Origin: Phlebiopsis flavidoalba
Taxonomy: Eukaryota > Basidiomycota > Agaricomycetes > Polyporales > Phanerochaetaceae
Direction: 5' to 3'
Length of the DNA stretch: 64,000 nt
NCBI GenBank assembly: GCA_035772785.1
Contig: JAOCPU010000012.1
Location: forward strand, 310,001 to 374,000
In this document: positions 11,502-22,113 of the stretch, one piece after another
Layout of the letters: every line of letters starts with the position of its first letter
How positions within the stretch are numbered: the stretch's first letter is position 1
Translations under genes and position numbers: made by a program
Notes under the pieces: model-generated
The model's database searches: none
The model's input: only the letters and a program-made list of their open reading frames with translations
Told to the model about the DNA's origin: nothing

Positions 11502-12314
11502 TTAGCAAGAGATTCTCTCAATGCGCGCTTGGCGATCCTAGAAAGAACAAGGACGTTCAGCCACGATGCACGCGCGCAACGGGCGCACTGGGAACACGAA
11601 GTACACACCTGGAGCTCCTTCATCTCCTCCTTGAGCTTATTGACGGGCATGTGGCGGATCTCCGCGTCGACGACGAGGCGCTTCCATCGTCATTTTTCAC
11701 TGCAGAGTCGGCGGCCACAACAGGCGACAAGGGCGCAAGCCGCTCGTGCGACGCCGAGACCGTGCGCCGGGATGCGCTTCGGCGGCCCGTGAAGAGCAGG
11801 CTCAGATGGGCTGCGGGGCCCCACGGTCTGAATCTCCTGCAGAATTGTAAAAGGTTCGACGAGGTCCGGCTAGTGCCGTTGACCGTTGCCGCGGCGACGC
11901 GGCCGGGTGAGCCGTTGCCGCCCGCGGTGAGTGGGTGAGCGCGCGGGTGTGGGCGGCGCTTGTGCTAACGCGGCGAGCGGCCGGTGTAGCACCTGAGGCA
12001 GTCGGTGGGCGCAGGCTATCGTGTGATACGGCAGGCTGGAGCGCTGGGCTGGGTGCTCTTCGTCGTCCTGAATCGAATAGTTCGTACGTAGTTGAGATGC
12101 GTCGACGTCAAATATAGCGTCATACAGGGTCCGTGGTGCTGGAGTCCAACGCGAACGTTCTCGAGGACCATGGAACGCGGTTCCGTATCTCTCGCGAGAG
12201 AACGAATTGTAGATGGCCGGTACGCAGCACCTTACTCCTGACTCGACACGGCGACTTCTGAATGGCGGCTTGGGTGGTTGCCAGGGTAGGGGCCGTTCGT
12301 ATGTATCCCCCCAA
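11502..12314 (-). CDS. Unrecognised protein with C-terminal coiled coil
   Basis: I do not recognise this gene. On the minus strand a GC-rich stretch carries segments with coding character. The block YDAIFDVDASQLRTNYSIQD (about 12120-12060) runs into an acidic stretch without a stop. Further on comes AEIRHMPVNKLKEEMKELQ (about 11670-11610), a charged helix. It ends at a good GT..AG intron (about 11610 to 11542) whose downstream exon continues DRQARIERISC to a stop at 11502-11504. An upstream segment contains AIYNSFSRERYGTAFHGP (about 12220). The frames differ between blocks, as elsewhere in the window. The start is unknown; the ATG at 12314 is only the first in an open frame. The coiled-coil C-terminus and acidic middle suggest an interaction or chromatin-type protein, but that is a guess. 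Confidence 0.4.
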
Positions 12315-14339
12315 AAATTATGGATACCATAAGGTTGGAAGATGGACTAGGCTGCCGATGCTCCTTGAGACTTAGACCAGAGGACGATTAGTACCGGATA
12401 GCATTAAAAGGCTCTTCCGCCTTACTCAGCGCGTAAGATTTGATGGCAGGAAGGTACGTTTTGCAGAATGGAACGCTTTCTCGGTGTTTGAATGACCTAG
12501 ACAAAACGGGCCGACAGAAGATCAGAGGGAAAGGCTAAGAGAGTATTGAACGGAGGGTCTAAGGATAGACTGAACCAAAGCACGCTTATCTTTTGACGCT
12601 AGTTGCGGAACGCATGACTGAGCTCCAAAAAACTCAGGTGCGTGGCGGATGCGGAATGAGACTCAACGCGCTTCGTATTCGTGGAGCATGGGCGAAATTG
12701 GGAAGGCAAATAGCTTGCGACGTAACTGTTAGCCATGTGAATCACGGGCTTTTGAATTCGTCAGGACAATCCATCCCACGAGCGTTACGCGCCTTTCTTG
12801 ATTGGCGATTCTGATCAAATTAGGAGGACTGCAGCGCAACTATTTTGTTCGGTAATAGGGAATTGACTTATGACATCGCATCAAATGGCCTGGCAAACGT
12901 GTTGGGAAGAGAGATTGAGTATGACGCTATACTATTTCGATAATGTCATAGTTACAAATAAATACTGCCGGAAGGGCGCGTTGAGGTCGTCATTACTAAC
13001 ATGGTGATGAGGAGGGGCGTGTTTGTGAGCATATTGCAAGCGCTGAGAGACATGGTCATGAGGATTGGCGCGGATATACATAAGTTATTGGGTGGGCAGA
13101 GCCTTTGCCCGCTTGGTGGGCGAATGCTCAAAGTAATGTGTATTTCTATCCTAGAATCAGATCCGGGGCTGCAAACCATTCACACCTTAAGCCGAATCGG
13201 GCCGATTGCACGCTCGGCATACATGCATCGCCCCCCCGCTGGCTCTGTGCATGGTTACAGTATCGTATATCGGGGCACTTGATTAAAGTAAGGGCTAGGG
13301 CTTACGCCAGTGCTATGGGAGCTGGGTGTCAACAACCATTCCCGGAGAAGGCAAGATTGCAGCCTAATGGCGGCGTATAAGAAGACCCAGAAATTCGGTC
13401 GGGCATGGCCATCTGGCGCCGTAGGAGGGCCCTGGAGCTTGCGGCTAGCATTGAGGCGTGCACGTAAAAAGCCAAGTCTGTAGTTGCAGTGAAAGTAATC
13501 ACAAGCATTGAACGAGCGAATGCTAATATTACTTGACGGCTGTGCGTATAGTTAATGCCAGGCTGTAGTCATAATGTTATTGATATATCGTGATGAGGGC
13601 ACGTTTGTAGGGTGTTGAAGATTCGCGGCAACTTACCGCGGGGGAACGGAATAGCTATGGCTGCCGCACAAGAGCTAGTAATGTCGAATGCTCAGTGTCC
13701 GATGAAAGGTCGGGTATTGAGTACGGTTGTCTAGCTTAGATACCGATATGGTGGTGAACATCTGATATAACGAACCGATTCCCATGTATTGAGTCCGAGG
13801 CGCCTTTGGCTTATGGGCGGATGGAGTATGAGATAAAAGAATTGCATAGCCTCACAAGCAAAAGATTATGTGTCGATAAGACGTGTTCTCAAATCTGTGG
13901 GACGAATGGTTGTCGGTAGCGTGCTTCTCAATGACATTGAATTGAGTTAGTAGTATGAATCTCGACAACTTGGTGCAATGTAGACTGGATGCTATGGGGG
14001 CAGCAAACTGAGTGGGGAGATAGAGAGAGGACGATACAGGTACCCGACTCACTGCTCTCCAGGGCCCATGCTCCTTTAGAGCGCTGTGTATTCGTCTTAA
14101 AGGCAAATGCGTGATAGGCGGCGGCTTGTCATAACGACGATGAACGTACAAAGGCAACTGGGGCACGACCTCAAAGAGATTTGTGAAGTGGATCCGGATG
14201 CGCTTGGGCTGAGTGTTCGCAAGGCGGTGATGTGAAGCAGCATGGGTTTAGACATGTTTGTAGGTATGACTTGAGCTGGGATAATATGCCAGTAAGAAGA
14301 CTGAGGAGCATGGGACGGGGGCCAAAGCTTGAGAGAGAA
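12315..14339. other. Long stretch with no recognised gene
   Basis: About 2 kb has lower GC content than the neighbours. Short ORFs on both strands (for example 13001-13282 and 13852-14166) overlap one another and show no family motif, exon structure or codon bias I can support. It may be decayed sequence, given the truncated channel gene next to it. Confidence 0.35.
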
Positions 14340-14412
14340 AAAAAAACAAAAAAAAAAAAAAAATTCGAGTATAGGGACCCTCAATATCTTGGTAAAAAAA
14401 AAAAAAAAAACT
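14339..14412. repeat. A-rich tract with two long poly-A runs
   Basis: Two nearly pure A runs (about 14339-14362 with one C, and 14394-14410) flank a short unique stretch on the plus strand. They read as poly-T on the strand of the neighbouring channel-like gene. Right between them that gene's frame reads LRVPILEF, resembling the sequence just before its first membrane helix, so the runs sit where the channel homology ends. Confidence 0.6.
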
Positions 14413-15460
14413 CTGGGCGAAGGTGGGAAGGTCAAAAACGGTTGTAATATCAAGATCCAGAGAGGAGAGGTGCTTTGTGGACCGTCGGAAATTTAGATGG
14501 GGCCTTCAGTGGTTTGTAATACTTAGCGGCCAAGACGGAAGTTGTGAGATGTCATGGAGAACTAACGATTCGCCCGCGGTATATATCGTTTGACGACGGC
14601 TTGGACCAGTGGTTGACGAAAGGAAATGTTTAGACTCGGGTCGCTATCAAGCCATCTAAGATAAATTATTGAATCAACGTGGGGGGGGCGAGTGCAGGCG
14701 TAGAGACATACCTCAAGCGCACACTGGGGATCTTCGAGATGTTCGTCCTGACCTAAACTGCCTCTCTTACCTCCTGGATGATACCCGGAGGAGCTCCAGC
14801 TAGCGGACTCCAGCTAGCGGTCAATAGCCGCTGGCAGGCGAGGTGGAGTTGGTCGGTAGCGAACAGCTCGCCAATAATTTCATGGCAAATATTTCGCATA
14901 AACTCGCGCGCGAGAGCATGATGCCTGAGTACGCTAACTGGGAATGGTCTGCCTCTGAGAGGAAATGCGTAAGGCGCAGCACGACTGGAGAAAAACGTAC
15001 TGCCGTAAGCACACGACCGACATATTCTGCAATTTTGCATACTTGAACACGAGCGGCCGGACGATGGCAAAGTTGATGTCGATGCGGTGAGCTGTTCCTA
15101 TATGAGAAATCAGAATATGCTGGCAGTAGATGAGGTAAACGGTATGCGCCATACTCCCGACAGCTCAAGGCACTATCTGGAGGGCGCGTGTGAACAATTA
15201 ATAACGTTCACAGACGACGGACGCGCACGTACCAATGTTAGCCCTACAAACAAGTCAGACGCTTTCAAGCAGTAGCAGAACGCAAGAGCTGTCTACCTAC
15301 CATGACGTCTTTCTTAATATTTGGTATCAACGGGAATACCTTGATGGAAGCAAGATACTCTGGCGTGGGTGCCAAGAGATTAGCGGACTGTTCTTCGTCA
15401 ATTGTATACGATCATCGTCTTTACGTCCTTGTAGCTATGAGGGGATCAAAACGGGTGAGT
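14380..15460 (-). pseudogene. YVC1-like (TRP-type) cation channel, N-terminal fragment
   Basis: YVC1-type proteins are fungal vacuolar calcium/cation channels with a long cytosolic N-terminal helical region followed by a TRP-like membrane domain. The minus strand shows that N-terminal region in order: IKVFPLIPNIKKDVM (about 15340), an intron, HRIDINFAIVRPLVFKYAKL (about 15090), SQLAYSGIMLSRASLCEI (about 14940), QLHLACQRLLTASWSPLAGA (about 14860), PPGIIQEVREAV to an in-frame stop near 14753, a shifted continuation DEHLEDPQCALE, then NDIYRGRIVSS and TSVLAAKYYK (about 14600-14540). The last trace is LRVPILEF beside the poly-A/T runs. I find no following membrane helices or pore, which normally make up more than half the protein. 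Indel noise alone does not explain that, so this looks like a truncated or decayed copy. The alternative is an assembly collapse at the homopolymers. Confidence 0.55.
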
Positions 15461-15954
15461 AGGAGGACGCGTCGTAAATTCCAGTGTTCGCCAGTCGATG
15501 GCGCGAAGCAAACATGGACCCGCAACTTGGCTGTGCAGTGCGCAGTGGAGCACTGGCCAAAAATAATCAATGTGATCAACATGTTCGGATTCATCGGCCA
15601 CGGGGTCCCTCACTTGATGCGAATAGATACACACGCCCCCGGACACAGCCAGCAAAACTGGCGCTCAACGATAAACATAACTCTTAACCCTCGCCACGTC
15701 AAGTGATCGCGTCTACCACGATAGTAAGCGATTATCGAGGCCTCATTTTCATTTAGGATTGCTAGTACACGCCTACGGTCAAGATATCGGACAAGAGTAC
15801 AGCAGGAATGGATGACTTAAGCAGGTCCTATCATAGTGAAGTACTTGTTCTAGGAAGAAATCATGCTCATCTGAAGGTCTTCCGTCACCATAATCAGGAA
15901 GGGCTGTCTAGGGTAAGATTCTCTTTGAACGAATATTGAACATAGGTTAAGCTG
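15461..15954. other. No gene recognised
   Basis: This is the interval between two minus-strand genes, the channel fragment downstream and the first WD40-like gene upstream. ORFs on both strands (15302-15706 plus, 15446-15655 minus) lack family blocks. Confidence 0.35.
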
Positions 15955-18052
15955 TTAGCGCTTTTTGAGCCATACAGGAGTGATTTCGGCACGTACACGC
16001 AATAAAGGTCTTCGCTGCCTCGTCAGTATGCATATACGAATGAATTTCTCGAGGTGAATGGCCCTATCGGCCAATACACATCCATGCATCCGTAGTGTCT
16101 TGTGATTGAGGCTTAATCCCGAGCCCCAAGATGGATTCCCTCTCGAAATCGCGGTTAGTGCATTGGATGGTAACCCGATCCAATCGATGTACTCGCATTC
16201 CGTCGCAGCATATAAGGTGGTGGTTATTCTTGTTCCATGCAAGGTCTGATGACGGAGTTGTTTTCCAGTCGATAGCTCATAAAAAGCCTTTTGGCTGCGA
16301 ATGTCCCAGAACTTGATCCCTTCGGTTTTGAGGCCTCCGGGAAAGATTGCTATGCGACATGCTACGTCAATGCACGATTGGATACAGGAGACAAGGGGAT
16401 ATTACCCGGAAGGCCGCCTACGTGGACAAGCACTGCGGCGAGGCATATGGACTCCCGCTTTTCGACATCAAACGTTAAAACAGGAAGTGGTTGTCGCATA
16501 TCGTAAAGTCGCACGTATCCATCGCCGCAGGCAGTAGGAAAGGAAGAGATTAGGGTCTCCGTCGGACGTTGATAGTTCGGTGACCGTACTCCCATGCCCC
16601 AAGTACCCGCGCGATGCGATCTTGCCACCGTGCTCAAGGTCCAGCGAGAAACAACCATATCCGTTTGTTTGGGTCTTCTGCACACAGCATAATGACCGGT
16701 AGGAGCGTGTCGATGCCAGTTGCGCACGGCCTGGCTTGACGTCCTGCAAATGGGATAGTGGTATGTGGCTTGCTACCTGTGGAGTATTCGTGCTCTTGCG
16801 CAATGTCCCGCGCCCTCGTCGTTTCCAATGTCCCGCCAACAATTCCTCCAGCTGTATTTGCCTGGCCGATGCGCTTGTATTTGGGTCCTGGACCATGAGT
16901 CTCTAGGTCATCAATAGTCCAGGATATAGCTGAACCCACGCCGGCACGAAAAAAATACGGCCGTCTGCTGTAGCAGAGATAGGGGACCATGGTGCGATTC
17001 GGAGTTCAAGGTGTGTACTGGTGTATTCTTCCATTCTTTCCAGCTGAAAGATTTGACCCTAAAACGATCGGCGGCGAACATGAGACTCCTTGAGTCGTCC
17101 ATGGCGATGTAATGCGCGAGCTCGATGAGAGGGGGACAAACGGCTCCTTTTCAACCTTGCTCTCATCCTCATCCGGCAGCCAGTAGTAGACCATCGGGTC
17201 GCGTTGCTTCCACCCTCCGATTGCTAGAGCAGCAAGACAAGACCCTTTCTCGGACAACACAAGTCTGATAGGGGCCGAGATTATATCATCTCGGACTTCA
17301 CAACGTGCTTGATAGACAACGACTCTGGCGAGTGGGTTCTGGTTTACCGCTGAGAAGTCTAGGTTGTCGCGGAAGCGTGAGAGACGCGTAGACTGGGGAT
17401 GAGGGCTGCGTATGTTTGGACCAGGCAACCAGGGTGCGCGCTGACGAGGGCGGAGCTGATACTCGTTCAGAGGGGCACGTTTGAGCTGATACAATATAGA
17501 TGTGCTCACAGGGAGACCTCCTCCCTCTACCCATCATATCCCCAAAGAAATTGGCCAGGGCTCTGGCCATGGCGTCACCTGCCCCCCCCGCATCGACCTT
17601 TCAGTCACATATTTTAGAAAAAAAGTCTCAGAGATGCATACTGACCATTCGGTGAGCCGGTGAATGCGTGCATTGAGTCTCTGACCAGACTATTCGGTCT
17701 GTCTCCGAAGGACCTCAAAGCCAATTCAGAACCGAACGTTTGTTTTCTCTTCGCCCTCGATTGCAAGATTGACAAACTCCTGTACCGTGAAACGATTTCC
17801 GATAGGTCAGGGCTATTCTGACTCATGAGCGACAAGCGCAAGTTTGCAGGCTGCCTCGTAAGAGCTTGACCAGCTTTTCGTCTGCATCGTCTTCCTCGTC
17901 GTAGTCGTCGTAGTCTTCCGCTTCATCTCTCCGCTTCATGGCCCTTTCCCATTTCGCGAAGAGTGTCTGGATTGTCTCAAGTCGTTTCTTCCAGTCAAAC
18001 GCTCGGTTGGTCCTGGGGATTCGTTTGCATATTTGAGTCGCGTCAATAGAGC
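15955..18052 (-). CDS. WD40-like protein, lineage-restricted family, copy 1
   Basis: The function is unknown; I recall the family as multi-copy in polypore-type fungi. A minus-strand exon starting near 18052 after a good acceptor reads RAFDWKKRLETIQTLFAKWE, then an acidic patch (EDYDDYDEEDDADE, about 17920-17880), and FGSELALRSFGDRPNSLVRD. The beta-propeller part includes AADRFRVKSFSWKEWKN (about 17060), HTLNSESHHGPLSLL, HRHAPTGH with MLCAEDPNK (about 16690), SLDLEHGGKIASR with a following LGHGSTVTELSTSDGDPNLF (about 16640-16550), GDGYVRLYDMRQPLPVLTFD (about 16510-16460), AAVLVHVGGLP, and a C-terminal YAYDAGS-like block before the stop at 15955-15957. The GH..D..F..DGYVRLYD pattern is that of a WD repeat. 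Many 1-2 bp frame changes occur. The true start is unresolved; it lies at or above 18052, within 190 bp of copy 2. Confidence 0.72.
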
Positions 18053-18238
18053 TGAGGTTGAGAAGATTTCAATACCAAGAAGGAAACGTACGCGTGCACC
18101 AGTGGGTCCGGGCTGTTGGGCGCCTACTTAATTGAGTTGATGTCCCTGCCTAATCCATCGACGCGTCTTCCAAACTCTCGTCTCCCGCTCTTATCACTTT
18201 TTGTTGACCATCTCGACATTGAAACAACTCACACAACA
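18053..18238. promoter_or_regulatory. Very short head-to-head intergenic region between WD40-like copies 1 and 2
   Basis: Fewer than 190 bp lie between the 5'-most recognised exon of copy 1 (minus) and the ATG of copy 2 (18239, plus). The distance is too small for two independent fungal promoters of usual size, so the pair probably shares regulatory sequence. No TATA box is clear. If copy 1 has a further upstream exon, the gap is smaller still. Confidence 0.45.
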
Positions 18239-20377
18239 ATGAACTGGAGGGCTGAGTTTGAACGAGATTCGCAGTCGTATGATTGAGCGCGACGCATCCG
18301 CCGAGTATATGGATGGCGACGAGGACGATGAAGACTACGAAGATCAAGAGATGTCGCCCGAGGAGGTGGTGTCTATTCTACACAAGGCATGCGCCCTTCC
18401 TTCGCCGTGCGGAGGAAGAGCATTCGGAGGAGCTTGACCAGATTCTCACACAAGTCGATGGGTCTCGTAAATCGTGCCATCGCTCGAAGGCTACGCCGAG
18501 GGTATGGGTGATGGAACGGGACTTCGGTCCTTTGCACACTCAGAAGATAGAATCGTATCCGATCCTTGGTACCGAAGGTGTATCTTGAGTCTAGTGCGTT
18601 ATAAAAGTTGGAGCACGGTGCATCTTTTGACTGCAAAGCTTGTTAGAGGCCGATGTCTTCAAGAGCTTGATGCTGCGGCTCATATGGGCGTTGCGACCGG
18701 GAGGGTTGACGGTATGTCTCGCTATAAGCGTTTGTTCTTCACTCATCTTGGTGGAAGATTTTATATCCGAAAGAAGCTCACCTCTGGAACCATGGACCGC
18801 GGCGAGGCAGCCGCACCCCCAGACCAGCAAACTTTCACGCTTCCGCCCTGGGTTTGTGTCCCCCCTCCCCGACTACGCATCCTCATGCAAATGTCGTATT
18901 TCAAGCACGCTGTGAGATCACTAATGATCTTATACGCCAACCTGGGAAGCTGTTCCTTTCCGCTGATGGCACATTCATGGCAATGACGAGACGCGAGGGG
19001 GATATAGAGACCGCGATCCCGTCGTCTGCTGCTGGAGCTCTCCCGAGAATCCAGATGGACTCACACACAAGAATTTCGGCTCCTCCCATTGCTCATCTGA
19101 TCACAGATCATGTCGGTGACGAGTCCCGTCGTCTGTTATTCATCGCGGACCAAGACAGAGTCAAATCTTATGCTTACGGGCCGGAACTACGAGCAACACA
19201 CACACTAGACGCCACTTCCGGATATCATATTAGTCTTCTCTCAAATGCTCCCAACGGACGGTAATCGCTGCGATCCGGGGAAAGGGCACAGTCCGCAATG
19301 GATATGGAATATTGACGAACTCTCGACACCCATTTTGATGGCGAAGGCACCGATTTCCGCCGCAATTGGCGGGGATTATCCCGGTTCGAGGACAGCTCTA
19401 GGGACGTCGATTGCAGCAAGGAGCTTTCGAAGGGCAATCCACCCCACCACCACCGTCTCATTTTGAAGACCCCGATTCCCGTCCGCATACTTGGCAATAT
19501 CACACGCCGTCCGGGTACATGTTATACGGCAGGATCCTTATGACAACGAGAGGTGTGATTGCATTGCCCTGGGATCTGGAACATGGGGGCAAAACGGCGA
19601 CTCGGTTCATCGGGCATGGCGACACCGAGTGGAGACGATTTCTGTGTGCGATGAAGATCCCTCGAGGATTCGTGGTACGGCAACGGCGTGCGCGGATGGC
19701 TATGCGCCGGCTTTGGGATATGCGCCAGCATCTGCCTTTTTGCATGGCCCTGACTTTCGAAAGTGAGAAAGGGGAAGGAGTATGCTCATCAGCAATATAC
19801 GTGCACCTCGATGGATCACCCGGTGTGTATCCAATCGTGGAAGCCGACATAACGCTAACATATCTGCAGCCGTTTTCACTGGAGGGACAGAACACACAAA
19901 GTATCCGTTTCTGGGATATTCGAGCACGAAAGCTTGTCTACGAACTTTCCACCGGAAATTAATGCCGTCGTGTAGTATGGCATGGGACAAACGCGGTCTA
20001 TACTACTACGCTGCGACGGAGGCGGACCATAGGCCAGGGCCTACAGACCGAATCTACCGCAAGGCAAAGAAGGTCAATCGGGACGCACAAGGCGCTCCAA
20101 CGAACGGATCAAGATGAGTACTACGATGACCTTCGCTGGCCTTACACGGCGTATCATAAGGAAGATTACTTCGGGGAAATCTACAACGCCGGAGGAAGGT
20201 CTTGTGTAAGCCAGAGAACCCTGTCTATCACATTGTTGCTGACATTTGCTTGCCCTGGCCAGTCGCTACTCGTTCAAAGAAGACGTTAACACTGAGGTGA
20301 TACCGCCTCACGGACAAGGTTACCATGGGTGGCTTTTTCTGAAAAACTGGGGCCTGTTCGCTATCCGAGCAAGTTAA
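18239..20377 (+). CDS. WD40-like protein, lineage-restricted family, copy 2
   Basis: This is a paralogue of the divergent gene at 15955-18052 and of the gene at 36196-38202. The start at 18239 gives MNWRAEFERDSQSYD; one extra T then shifts the frame, followed by RDASAEYMDGDEDDEDYEDQ, MSPEEVVSILHKACALL and RRAEEEHSEELDQILTQVDG. The propeller part contains ARCEITNDLIRQPGKLFLSA (about 18900), PPSGYMLYGRIL-type sequence (about 19510), WDLEHGGKTATRFIGHGD (about 19570-19620), MRQHLPF (about 19720), IYVHLDGSPG (about 19795) and RFWDIRARKLVYELSTGN (about 19905-19960). The C-terminal part includes DEYYDDLRWPYTAYHKEDYF, an intron (about 20203-20262) and a last exon RYSFKEDVNTEVIPPHGQGY, in frame to a stop at 20375-20377. 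An acidic N-terminal region plus WD-type repeats suggests a scaffold. No enzymatic motif is seen. Frame breaks are numerous, but all family blocks are present. Confidence 0.78.
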
Positions 20378-21018
20378 TCTGCATGATATTTGACGTCTTG
20401 TTTTTTTTTTTCCAAACTGAACAGATTGTTTTGCTCCGTAAATATGAAAAGATAAAATCAAAGATTCCTCCACTGCAATCAGCGGAGTCATGCCACGAGT
20501 GTCGTCGGCCATTGCAGCGTACTCATGTCAGATCTCAGGCAGTCTCAGGCTGTCTCAGGCCAGTAAACCGATCAGTGGCGTGAATCTCATCCCCGCTGGG
20601 CCTAAGGCACGGCGATCGTTGTGATTCGCAGCCTTTTCGCAGCTATTCTCGCAGACATGTCTCGGGCTGTTCCCCACTCCGAGTGAATCGGGCCAGGGCA
20701 TCCGTTCCGAGGCGCGTTCCAGAATGTTTCCCAGAACGCAACGATTCAACGCCCGCCGTTCTTGCACGCTCCGGGACGTGAGCGATGCGTGTGTGTGCCT
20801 GAGCCTGAGCTTGAGTCCGTGCGACTGGCAGATTACAGATGCTGCGATAAAGCTGTCAGGCACTCAGGGGCGTACTATCCTCCGGGTCTAAAGCTGTCTA
20901 AAGGGGAAGCCTTAGCTGCTCCCTTGAGGCGCATATAAAAACGCACGCCGTCGTTCGACAGAGTCAAGCCATTTCAATAGCCTGATATTAGCCCTTACCC
21001 TCCATCTTGTAACATACT
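20378..21018. other. Intergenic region with promoter of the small gene at 21019
   Basis: No gene is recognised. A poly-T run lies at about 20400-20411. A short direct repeat of TCTCAGGC-like units occurs around 20535-20560. The TATA box of the next gene lies at 20934. ORFs on both strands show no family signal. Confidence 0.4.
20934..20940 (+). promoter_or_regulatory. TATA box (TATAAAA)
   Basis: A perfect TATAAAA heptamer lies 79 bp upstream of the ATG at 21019. The intervening stretch is C/T-rich in part, as in fungal leaders. It is one of the few canonical core promoters visible in the window. Confidence 0.6.
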
Positions 21019-21391
21019 ATGGGTCTGTCTCGTTTATCACCATCTGCCACCAAGAAGGTGGTCGAGGTTGTCGGACAGGTATTCCTATATGTCCGAAATC
21101 TCGAGCCACACACTCGTTAACATCACCTTGTAGCCGACGGAGATCTTCAAAAAGTGTCGGCCGCGTGACCAGTGTCGTGTCTGAAGCCATTTCCAGGAGT
21201 CGGTGAGGACTTGAATCTCATGCTATCGTTAGCACACGTACTCATTACAAACAGGTCCCCTCCTTCCGCATGCGCTGCCGGCGGCTGGCGCTGTCTTCAG
21301 CAACAGCGCGGATAGCGGTGCAGTCGATGCTGCCAACCATGGCAGCGCGGCGACACTCGGCGACACCACTGCTAAAGAAGCCTCGCGATGA
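21019..21391 (+). CDS. Small unrecognised protein (about 90-100 residues, spliced)
   Basis: I do not recognise this protein. The ATG at 21019, 79 bp after a TATA box, opens MGLSRLSPSATKKVVEVVGQ. A good intron follows (GTATTC... to ...CTTGTAG, about 21079-21133), and the next exon starts PTEIFKKCRPRDQC. A second intron (about 21204-21256) leads to an Ala-rich exon with PLLPHALPAAGAVFSNSADS and HGSAATLGDTTAKEASR, ending in TGA at 21389-21391. Joining exons 2 and 3 needs one frame correction, as for other genes here. Coding GC content rises relative to the flanks. There is no signal peptide or membrane segment. Support is a promoter, two consensus introns and an open third exon, not homology. 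Confidence 0.4.
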
Positions 21392-22113
21392 AGAGGTTCA
21401 CCCAGAGTCGTCAGTTAAAACGGAAAACACACTAAATTATTGAACCACGGATCATTAGCAAAAAACGACTCATAGATAGCTCGGGCGCCATGGGGGAATA
21501 AACAAGCAAAATAAAACATGAGCGCGTCCTAATCTGATGTTTGGTCGTGTTAGATTCGCAAGGCTCCAGTTGCCATATCCGTCGAGACTTCCTGCCAGTA
21601 TCGAAACAGAAACAGTGCGGAGACCATGCGACGCCCACGAGGCGTACAACGTGTCGCACCATGCGGTCGACGACACGGCTGGAACAATACCATGTCTGTT
21701 CGACTTTGCTTGGAAAGCCCAGGACAAAGTGCGGGAAAATGTCGGTTAATGGCAGTGGCCTCTCCTTCTCTGGCACGGCAAGGGCTTGAAGAAGTGAGCA
21801 TTTTTAGCAACCATGACGCACAGGTTACGTTCATACCGGCATGCTCGACGTGTAGAGGTAAAACAATAACCGCATCAAGTCATCCAAGAGACTTCGAGTA
21901 GGCCCGTGCCGAACAACAACAACCTACCGCTGCATGCCCCCAAATATCGAGGTGTCGTAACAAACCAGCCCGTGACCTTTGGTCAGGCACTATGACGTCC
22001 CACTAGAAGGTCCTCCCTTCCAGTGCCGCGCGCAGGCCTTATCAAACCCTATTTCTTCGACCCTCATACACCTTACACACCTCTTTCCGTCTTGCCCCTG
22101 ACCCCCATCTACC
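21392..22113. other. Intergenic region upstream of the SDR gene
   Basis: ORFs of up to 114 codons occur on both strands between 21430 and 21900, but none shows a family signal. The last 80 bases before 22114 are C/T-rich, a typical fungal leader for the downstream gene. Confidence 0.4.

Noticed and set aside
18053..18238. Minus-strand frame opening MSRWSTKSDKS inside the gap between WD40-like copies 1 and 2
   Set aside because: It ends at a stop before the recognised copy 1 exons and coincides with the promoter/leader of copy 2; kept only as a possible missed first exon.
20525..20560. TCTCAGGC direct repeats as a microsatellite or binding array
   Set aside because: Only three or four imperfect units over about 35 bp; too short to support a functional claim.
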